Shown here in pieces: positions 4,989-10,147 of a stretch of DNA of 12,118 nt. Source of the DNA: Candidatus Saccharibacteria bacterium UBA669 (lineage in GTDB: Bacteria; Patescibacteriota; Saccharimonadia; Saccharimonadales; Saccharimonadaceae); NCBI GenBank assembly GCA_002299795.1, contig DBNP01000013.1, positions 2,953 to 15,070 of the forward strand, in the 5' to 3' direction. The translations under genes and the position numbers were made by a program. Below the pieces are notes generated by a model. The model saw only the letters and a program-made list of their open reading frames with translations, did no database searches and had not been told where the DNA came from. Numbering within the stretch: position 1 is the stretch's first letter; every line of letters begins with the position of its first letter.

Positions 4989-7955
4989 ATGATGAAGAAA
5001 GACCAAACCACCAGCGTTGAAATACAAACCGTCATTAGTGGCGGGCAGAGTATTGGCACGCTGTCGAGTGGCAAAAAGGCGATGGTCTGGAATGGACTTC
5101 CTGGAGAAACAGTGACCTTTCGTGTCACTAAACAAAAATCATCATACGTCGAAGGTGTCGTTGAAACGGTTGAGAGTGCCAGCACTGAGCGCCGAGAGCC
5201 GCTAGACCCTGACAGCTACCTGAGCACGAGCCCGTGGCAAATGATGTCGTTTGAAGCGGAGCAGCACTACAAGGCAGCGCTCATCGAGGAGGCATTCGAG
5301 CTGCACAGTATCCATCTGCCGAATCCCATCGAAATATACTCAGACGGTACCACCACGCACTATCGCAATAAAGTTGAGTTTAGTTGGTATGGCGACAACG
5401 ATCCTGACAGCGGTGAAGCAACGCTCGATCTCGCATTTTTCAGACGCGGTAGCAAAGGCAAAATACCGATCGAAAGCTGCAGCTTACTGCCCGACAGTAT
5501 GATGGAGCTTGCCCGAGCTGTGCGCGACCTCCTGCGCACAAAACAGGTTGAAGCACGCTCACTAAAAACACTGCTTATTCGCTGCAACCGGGCAGGGGAG
5601 TGTGTATGGCAACTGTATCTAAAGGACAACCTACCAGAACTTATCACAGCTGACGAAGCGGCCCGCTTACCAGCGAATGGTGGTGAGCTTATTTACAGCG
5701 ATCCTCGGAGCCCTGCTAGTCGCATCACCGCGCGCCTTGCAGCATTCGGCACCATCATCCTCTCCGACACTATCTTAGACATTCCATTCCACTATGCGAC
5801 AGAGGGATTTTTCCAAATTAATCTACCGGTGTACGAGCAGGCACTCCGCGATATGCAGCCCTGGGTGACCGCTGGCCATGTCGTCGACCTGTATAGTGGC
5901 GTTGGGACAATCGGGCTGACGATCGGTGGCGACCAGGTGACACTCGTTGAGATAAATGAGGATGCCGTAAGGGAAATGCAGCGTAACATCACCGCGCTGG
6001 GGCGCGGCGACACCGCCACTGCTGTCCTAGCACCAACCGAAAAGGCGCTCGACTACATCACGAGCGACCACCTTATTATTGTCGATCCACCACGCGCCGG
6101 GCTTCACCAAGATGTCATTGCGCGCATTCTTGAGGCCCAGCCAGAAAGAATTATTTATCTGAGCTGCAACCCTGTGACACAAGCCCGCGATACGTCCATG
6201 CTGGCCGCACACTACGCCGTACGCTACCACAGGGGCTACAACTTCTTCCCGCGGACGCCGCATATTGAGCATCTGGTTATTCTCGATAGAAAACACTTGC
6301 ATTACTGCAAAGCTCTTTGCTATAATGGCGTTATGGTACGTAAATTAGGCAGGGGTTTTACTCTTGTAGAGGTGTCTGTGGTTGTGGCAATCATCGCGGC
6401 ACTTGCTTCAATTACGGTGGTTTCATTTACTCAGGCGCAGCGGCAAGCGCGCGACAAAAGCAGGGAGGCGAGCGCAAATATATTTGCCAGCGCCCTCGAA
6501 AAATACTATGTCACAAATGGCGAGTACCCAGGCTGCAGTAAAATGGCGCTCAGCGCTAGTACTGTCACCTCACAATATCTTATTGGCGTAGACAAGGCGC
6601 TTCTCCGTGCTCCACTAGACACGGGCATGGACGACAACTCGATTACATGCGGCGATGCAGCTCTTGCCACGAGTGATATCTACGCGTATGTCGGCGAAAC
6701 GAGCTCTACCTGTGCGACCGGCGACTCTTGTTTACAGTTCACCCTAAAATGGCGACAAGAAGCAGATAATCAAATTCGCACCATAGCAAGCGAACACAAA
6801 ACACAGATCGCTACGTCTGGTTCAATCACCGTCTCTGCAAGTCCAACCGGAACGACCACTGGATCGGCACTATGGACAAATACGCCAAATGCCATCTCAT
6901 ATACGCTTCAATACAGCACCAATAGCAGCTTCACCACCTTTACCACAGCGACCTATACAACCACGTCCGCGACACTCACCGGCTTGACTCAGGGCACCAC
7001 CTACTGGGTACGTGTTCGTGCAAATGCGGCCAACTCTACCGGCAGCTGGTCAAACTCGGCAAGCATGACAACGACAGCTATTGCTGCACCGTCTCTTACT
7101 GCGACCGTCCAGTCATCAACGCAAATTGGCCTTTCTTGGACCACAGTAGCGGGGGCATCAAGCTATAATGTTCAGTACTCAGACAACAACGCATCCTGGA
7201 CTACTATCGCGGCCGCAACGCCAGCCACTTCTTTTACGCATACTGGTCGTCCACAGGGTGACTGGCACTACTACCGAGTGCAGGCTATTGTCTCGGGCGT
7301 ACCTGGCAACTGGGGTATGGCGAGTAGCTTGACCACGATTGATAAGCCAGCCGCATTCACTATCACTCTCGCGCGCACGACCTGGAACTGGTGGGCCAAT
7401 GATGCCACGCAGGCGATATGTCCGGCCGGCACTACTCGTTCATGGGACTGGTACTACTACTCAAATATCCGCGGGTCGGTATTCTGGGCAAGTGGCACAA
7501 GCTATGGCGTCGTCAATTTCAATACAATGTGGGACGAATCGGTCACCACCAATGGCTTTGCCCGATGTATTACAGCCGACACCACTAGTGCGTTTACGCA
7601 GGGCTCGCCCAACCAATCATTCTCAATGCCCTCGACCTATGCGACTCTTGAGACAGGTGGCCCGTCCCAGCCACTCTGGCGCAGCATGCACTGGGTTGCC
7701 TACTGCCCGACACTTACCACCGGATGGGATTTCCATCTATGGACGTCACCCGCTGTTGCCATCGATTTCTGGACAAAAACAAACGACGGCTGGTACGACA
7801 AGGAGAGCATCGCATGGGGCAATGGCAACAGCTGGCTACAGACTCAGTGTTATGGACCGTGGGGCAACCTGGTCATTGAGCGAAGCGCAAACTATGGGAC
7901 TGGCTGCATGCCGCCAACCACCCTTTCCATATGTTCTTCACGATCACCATATTAA
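4989..7955 (+). CDS. RNA uracil-C5-methyltransferase frame continuing in frame into a prepilin
   Basis: The first 435 or so residues form a complete SAM-dependent RNA m5U methyltransferase of the RlmD/RlmCD/TrmA family, which methylates uracil C5 in 23S rRNA or tRNA. An N-terminal TRAM-like beta domain (about 5-62) comes first. Then come FFQIN (274-278), SAM-binding DLYSGVGTIGL (300-310), DPPRAGLH (366-373), LSCNP with nucleophile C393, and the C-terminal PHIEHLVIL with base E427. Three of the four iron-sulfur cysteines of RlmD are missing (the region reads STSPWQMM, 79-86); only C164 matches the fourth. Family members normally end just after the VIL segment. Here the frame runs on through 14 residues (435-448), whose codons coincide with a promoter, into the Met that begins a prepilin. 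The long product would be 988 residues with an internal prepilin leader. Separate translation of the prepilin from 6333 seems likelier; see that entry. The exact rRNA/tRNA target cannot be read from sequence. Confidence 0.8.
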   Translation: MMKKDQTTSVEIQTVISGGQSIGTLSSGKKAMVWNGLPGETVTFRVTKQKSSYVEGVVETVESASTERREPLDPDSYLSTSPWQMMSFEAEQHYKAALIEEAFELHSIHLPNPIEIYSDGTTTHYRNKVEFSWYGDNDPDSGEATLDLAFFRRGSKGKIPIESCSLLPDSMMELARAVRDLLRTKQVEARSLKTLLIRCNRAGECVWQLYLKDNLPELITADEAARLPANGGELIYSDPRSPASRITARLAAFGTIILSDTILDIPFHYATEGFFQINLPVYEQALRDMQPWVTAGHVVDLYSGVGTIGLTIGGDQVTLVEINEDAVREMQRNITALGRGDTATAVLAPTEKALDYITSDHLIIVDPPRAGLHQDVIARILEAQPERIIYLSCNPVTQARDTSMLAAHYAVRYHRGYNFFPRTPHIEHLVILDRKHLHYCKALCYNGVMVRKLGRGFTLVEVSVVVAIIAALASITVVSFTQAQRQARDKSREASANIFASALEKYYVTNGEYPGCSKMALSASTVTSQYLIGVDKALLRAPLDTGMDDNSITCGDAALATSDIYAYVGETSSTCATGDSCLQFTLKWRQEADNQIRTIASEHKTQIATSGSITVSASPTGTTTGSALWTNTPNAISYTLQYSTNSSFTTFTTATYTTTSATLTGLTQGTTYWVRVRANAANSTGSWSNSASMTTTAIAAPSLTATVQSSTQIGLSWTTVAGASSYNVQYSDNNASWTTIAAATPATSFTHTGRPQGDWHYYRVQAIVSGVPGNWGMASSLTTIDKPAAFTITLARTTWNWWANDATQAICPAGTTRSWDWYYYSNIRGSVFWASGTSYGVVNFNTMWDESVTTNGFARCITADTTSAFTQGSPNQSFSMPSTYATLETGGPSQPLWRSMHWVAYCPTLTTGWDFHLWTSPAVAIDFWTKTNDGWYDKESIAWGNGNSWLQTQCYGPWGNLVIERSANYGTGCMPPTTLSICSSRSPY
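6297..6326 (+). promoter_or_regulatory. Promoter inside the fused frame, driving the prepilin
   Basis: TTGCAT (6297-6302), 18-base spacer, TATAAT (6321-6326) preceded by TGC, i.e. an extended -10 with a perfect hexamer. The predicted start coincides with ATG 6333, six bases after the -10, so the prepilin mRNA would be leaderless. This is the best -10 in the window and lies exactly where the methyltransferase homology ends. Confidence 0.78.
6333..7955 (+). CDS. Type IV prepilin-like protein with two FN3 domains and Trp/Cys-rich C-terminal domain
   Basis: Product of 540 residues if started at ATG 6333. It begins with a class III (prepilin peptidase) leader MVRKLGRG, cleaved before F9. FTLVE places Glu at +5, followed by a hydrophobic helix to about residue 32 and a GspG/PilA-like alpha/beta part (about 33-155) with the motif YYVTNGEYPGC. 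Two fibronectin type III domains follow: about 162-249 (TGLTQGTTYWVRVRA) and 251-337 (LTATVQSSTQIGLSWTTV). Residues 338-540 form an unrecognised domain with 16 Trp and six Cys (363, 412, 458, 506, 525, 534), which suggests a disulfide-stabilised, sugar- or surface-binding module. Most pilins are 120-200 residues, so this is a large, modular one, likely a tip or minor pilin/adhesin assembled in the envelope. The start follows an extended -10 promoter by six bases. The same frame is also open upstream into the methyltransferase. The AAAGGAG for the next gene overlaps its TAA stop, so the two are linked. Confidence 0.85.
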   Translation: MVRKLGRGFTLVEVSVVVAIIAALASITVVSFTQAQRQARDKSREASANIFASALEKYYVTNGEYPGCSKMALSASTVTSQYLIGVDKALLRAPLDTGMDDNSITCGDAALATSDIYAYVGETSSTCATGDSCLQFTLKWRQEADNQIRTIASEHKTQIATSGSITVSASPTGTTTGSALWTNTPNAISYTLQYSTNSSFTTFTTATYTTTSATLTGLTQGTTYWVRVRANAANSTGSWSNSASMTTTAIAAPSLTATVQSSTQIGLSWTTVAGASSYNVQYSDNNASWTTIAAATPATSFTHTGRPQGDWHYYRVQAIVSGVPGNWGMASSLTTIDKPAAFTITLARTTWNWWANDATQAICPAGTTRSWDWYYYSNIRGSVFWASGTSYGVVNFNTMWDESVTTNGFARCITADTTSAFTQGSPNQSFSMPSTYATLETGGPSQPLWRSMHWVAYCPTLTTGWDFHLWTSPAVAIDFWTKTNDGWYDKESIAWGNGNSWLQTQCYGPWGNLVIERSANYGTGCMPPTTLSICSSRSPY

Positions 7956-7970
7956 AGGAGTATAGGGCAC

Positions 7971-8819
7971 ATGAAACATAAATATCTCATCATCGCGTCA
8001 ATTGCACTCATTATCGGCCTCTCTTCGCTGACTTATTACGTAATGGGCCAACTAAAGCAACAGGCAACCCCAAACAAGCAGACGTCCGAGCAACTTAACA
8101 CCATCAAAGACTTCGATAAGCTGGTCGATGCATATTTAAAGCTAGGGAAAGAGCTTAGCGGGTATGACGCAGCAAGTAGCTCATATCCGATTGAGTCTAG
8201 TTACGCATTCAAACCCACTAATGAAACATACCGCGTCAGAGTTGGTCTTGGGCAAATAGGTGGATATGTCAAAAAGGACAAAACAGACAAAAACCTGCAA
8301 GATATCGTCAGCAAGACAACTAAACTATTTACCGATAAAGGATTCAAGCAAACCAGTCTTACCGAGCCGTCTGGCAAGAACTCTCAACTATTCGATAGTT
8401 CGAATGTCCTCTGTAAGCTTGTTGTCGTTGACTACCTGAAAGATGCAGCCTCGTATTCTGCCGTATTCTGCTCAAACAAAGACGAAAAGGGCCTCCTAGC
8501 GACCGAGGCAAAGGAAGTGGCGAACTTGCTTGCTAAGTGCGGCGACAAGGACAAGCTAGTGCTATCCGACACGACCGTACAGCGGCTCTTGGTCAGCGAG
8601 GGTGATAAAAGTCTTACAAAGCTAACATTCGTCTACAACGGAAAGCTGCCTTCAACTGCCTACTTTGCTACCGCAGCGGGTAAGACCGAGTATCTCGGGT
8701 CGGTATATCACGGCTCTTCCGATAGCGAAACCCCCATTGAGCTACCATCGGGCATCACAAAAGCAGCTGCCGACACTGCGACATACGGCGACTTTCTAAA
8801 GCGACAGTTCAAGCTCTAG
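7971..8819 (+). CDS. Membrane-anchored Lys-rich protein of unknown function in the pilin cassette
   Basis: A 282-residue protein I do not recognise. It has one N-terminal hydrophobic segment (about residues 5-26: YLIIASIALIIGLSSLTYYVM) preceded by MKHK, fitting an uncleaved signal anchor with the rest outside the membrane. The remainder is soluble and Lys-, Ser- and Thr-rich, without a recognisable motif. It has three Cys (148, 167, 190) and a mixed alpha/beta pattern. AAAGGAG (7954-7960) lies ten bases before ATG 7971 and overlaps the stop of the FN3 prepilin. The next prepilin starts 16 bases after its stop. Its position between two prepilins suggests a pilus assembly, anchoring or minor component role; it lacks the GFTLxE prepilin motif itself. 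Confidence 0.8.
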   Translation: MKHKYLIIASIALIIGLSSLTYYVMGQLKQQATPNKQTSEQLNTIKDFDKLVDAYLKLGKELSGYDAASSSYPIESSYAFKPTNETYRVRVGLGQIGGYVKKDKTDKNLQDIVSKTTKLFTDKGFKQTSLTEPSGKNSQLFDSSNVLCKLVVVDYLKDAASYSAVFCSNKDEKGLLATEAKEVANLLAKCGDKDKLVLSDTTVQRLLVSEGDKSLTKLTFVYNGKLPSTAYFATAAGKTEYLGSVYHGSSDSETPIELPSGITKAAADTATYGDFLKRQFKL

Positions 8820-8835
8820 GCGAGAGCATACCCCC

Positions 8836-9564
8836 ATGCAAACCACTCAACGATCCCACCATCTAGGCGCCGGCGCCCAATGGGCAAAGCGCCATTTTCA
8901 ACGAACAGGCTTCACCCTCCTTGAGCTAGCAATCATGATGGCGGCACTTGTCGTACTTATCACCATGGTCGTCACCACATTTACGCAAGTTCAGCTGCAC
9001 GGAAGAGACAAAAAACGATATGGGGATATCAGCATATTGCACCATGAGCTCGAGGACTACTACAATACCCACGGTGAGTATCCCGGTGGGTGTCCCGACA
9101 CTCAAGCGCCCGCTGTTTCGCCATCATGCTGGCTTACAACGACCACAGACATTGTACTTCCCAGTATTGATGCGAGCACGAGTCTAGGAAATATCCGAGC
9201 AGTCCTACCAGGCATACCCGATGGATGGGGCGACCCGAATACCCCTGGTAATGCAGATAGCTCGCCCGTCACCAGCCCAGACGACCTCAAACCCCTCTTG
9301 TCACGTGATCTTACGCAACTACCCCGGCGATACCTCTACATCGGCGCGACAGCGGCTGGAAACATCAGCTTGGCACGCCTGTCATACACCAGCCTGCCGT
9401 GTACCTTTGTGACTGCCGCCTCGGCCGACTCACCAACAAACTACCTGATAGGATACTATAGTGAAACCAAGAAAAAATGGGTACTTCTCCACGGACAACA
9501 CGGTGAGAAATGGCAAATTCAAGGCTGTACTGATGGTGTAGAGTATGTACTCGATGAGCTATAG
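8836..9564 (+). CDS. Type IV prepilin / pseudopilin-like protein
   Basis: A 242-residue protein with a prepilin peptidase site RTG-FTLLE: cleavage after G25, Glu30 at +5, then a hydrophobic helix (about 26-48). The 25-residue leader is long for a pilin, but no later start precedes the motif. After the helix comes RDKKRYGDISILHHELEDYYNTHGEYPGGC in two parts (57-71 and 72-86), clearly related to the corresponding region of the FN3 prepilin (both have FTQ, RDK, YY-T-GEYPG-C). The C-terminal part is Pro/Thr/Asp-rich and then beta-rich, with four Cys overall. There is no good Shine-Dalgarno (only GAGAG at 8822-8826) and no promoter directly upstream, so it is probably co-transcribed with the two genes before it. 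Role inferred: pilin or minor pilin of a type IV pilus-like machine whose motor and peptidase genes are not in this window. Confidence 0.85.
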   Translation: MQTTQRSHHLGAGAQWAKRHFQRTGFTLLELAIMMAALVVLITMVVTTFTQVQLHGRDKKRYGDISILHHELEDYYNTHGEYPGGCPDTQAPAVSPSCWLTTTTDIVLPSIDASTSLGNIRAVLPGIPDGWGDPNTPGNADSSPVTSPDDLKPLLSRDLTQLPRRYLYIGATAAGNISLARLSYTSLPCTFVTAASADSPTNYLIGYYSETKKKWVLLHGQHGEKWQIQGCTDGVEYVLDEL

Positions 9565-9578
9565 TTTAGCTTGTTTTT
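9556..9578 (+). terminator. Weak intrinsic terminator between converging genes
   Basis: GAGCTA (9556-9561) pairs with TAGCTT (9567-9572; one G-T pair) around TAGTT, followed by GTTTTT (9573-9578). It overlaps both stop codons, since the converging genes are separated by a single base. It serves the plus strand; the minus strand lacks a T-run at this point. Confidence 0.45.
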
Positions 9579-10057
9579 ATACGTCGGTATGTCAGCTTGG
9601 CTGAGGGTCGCCAACCACCACGCGCGTCGCTATCTGCCTGGTAAATGGTGCCGTCGATAATTTCACGCACAAGCAGTAGCGCTGGCGAGTAGGGAGCAAG
9701 TGTTCGATAAAAAACAATGTCCGATTCATGTATATCCTTGCGCCCCGGGAATACTGTGCGAAATTTCTCACGACCAATTTCATCGAAATAATTAGCGTGG
9801 CCCTTTGGCGGGAAAAACAGTTCGGGTTTCAGGCCCATGCGAACGGTAATTTTCTTCACATCGCTCAGTGTGAGTTTTGTGGGGCCATAGATATAGCAAT
9901 ACAGTTGCTTTTTGCCAGACAGAAACACGGTCGCTCTAGCTGATTGACCGACACTGATGTCTCGTACGATAACCTTATCGATATCAAGTGATACGCCAAA
10001 TTGTTCTTTCGCAAGCTTTTCGATTGCAAAATCATCAAAAATATCACTATTATTCAT
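9566..10057 (-). CDS. Hypothetical protein, conserved-looking, convergent with the pilin cassette
   Basis: A 163-residue soluble protein with no motif I can tie to a function. The start at 10057 is chosen because a promoter with an extended -10 (TGC-TATACT) ends six bases upstream, giving a leaderless mRNA. The 43-residue upstream extension to 10186 would cross this promoter and overlap the start of the helicase gene. The sequence looks well structured: an N-terminal acidic helix (NNSDIFDDFAIEKLAKEQFG), beta-rich middle with KKQLYCYIYG, a helix with RMGLKPELFFPPKG, and a basic C-terminus ending RGGWRPSAKLTYRRIKTS. The basic tail could suggest nucleic acid contact, but this is a guess. It shares a 90-bp divergent promoter region with the helicase gene. 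Confidence 0.75.
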   Translation of the reverse strand: MNNSDIFDDFAIEKLAKEQFGVSLDIDKVIVRDISVGQSARATVFLSGKKQLYCYIYGPTKLTLSDVKKITVRMGLKPELFFPPKGHANYFDEIGREKFRTVFPGRKDIHESDIVFYRTLAPYSPALLLVREIIDGTIYQADSDARGGWRPSAKLTYRRIKTS

Positions 10058-10063
10058 GCGCGA

Positions 10064-10093
10064 AGTATAGCATGGAGTAGTGCTGTTTAGCAA
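10064..10093 (-). promoter_or_regulatory. Leaderless promoter of the minus-strand gene
   Basis: Read on the minus strand: TTGCTA (10093-10088), 18-base spacer, TATACT (10069-10064) preceded by TGC. The six bases TCGCGC separate the -10 from the ATG at 10057, so the predicted transcription start coincides with the start codon. Confidence 0.68.
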
Positions 10094-10133
10094 AAATGAC
10101 AGAGGTACTATGCATAGATTACCGGTTTCTCTG

Positions 10134-10139
10134 TATAAT
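10134..10139 (+). promoter_or_regulatory. -10 element of the helicase gene, leaderless
   Basis: TATAAT at 10134-10139 (perfect hexamer, preceded directly by TG). No clear -35: the bases 17 upstream read TGCATA. The predicted start near 10146 is at most a few bases from the GTG start at 10148. An in-frame TAA at 10136-10138 inside the -10 prevents any longer protein. Confidence 0.6.
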
Positions 10140-10147
10140 ACATAGTA

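Noticed and set aside
7339..7965. 208-residue plus-strand frame overlapping the FN3 prepilin
   Set aside because: Out-of-frame shadow; Arg/Pro/Ser-rich without domain features, while the main frame has Trp-rich ordered sequence with regular Cys spacing.
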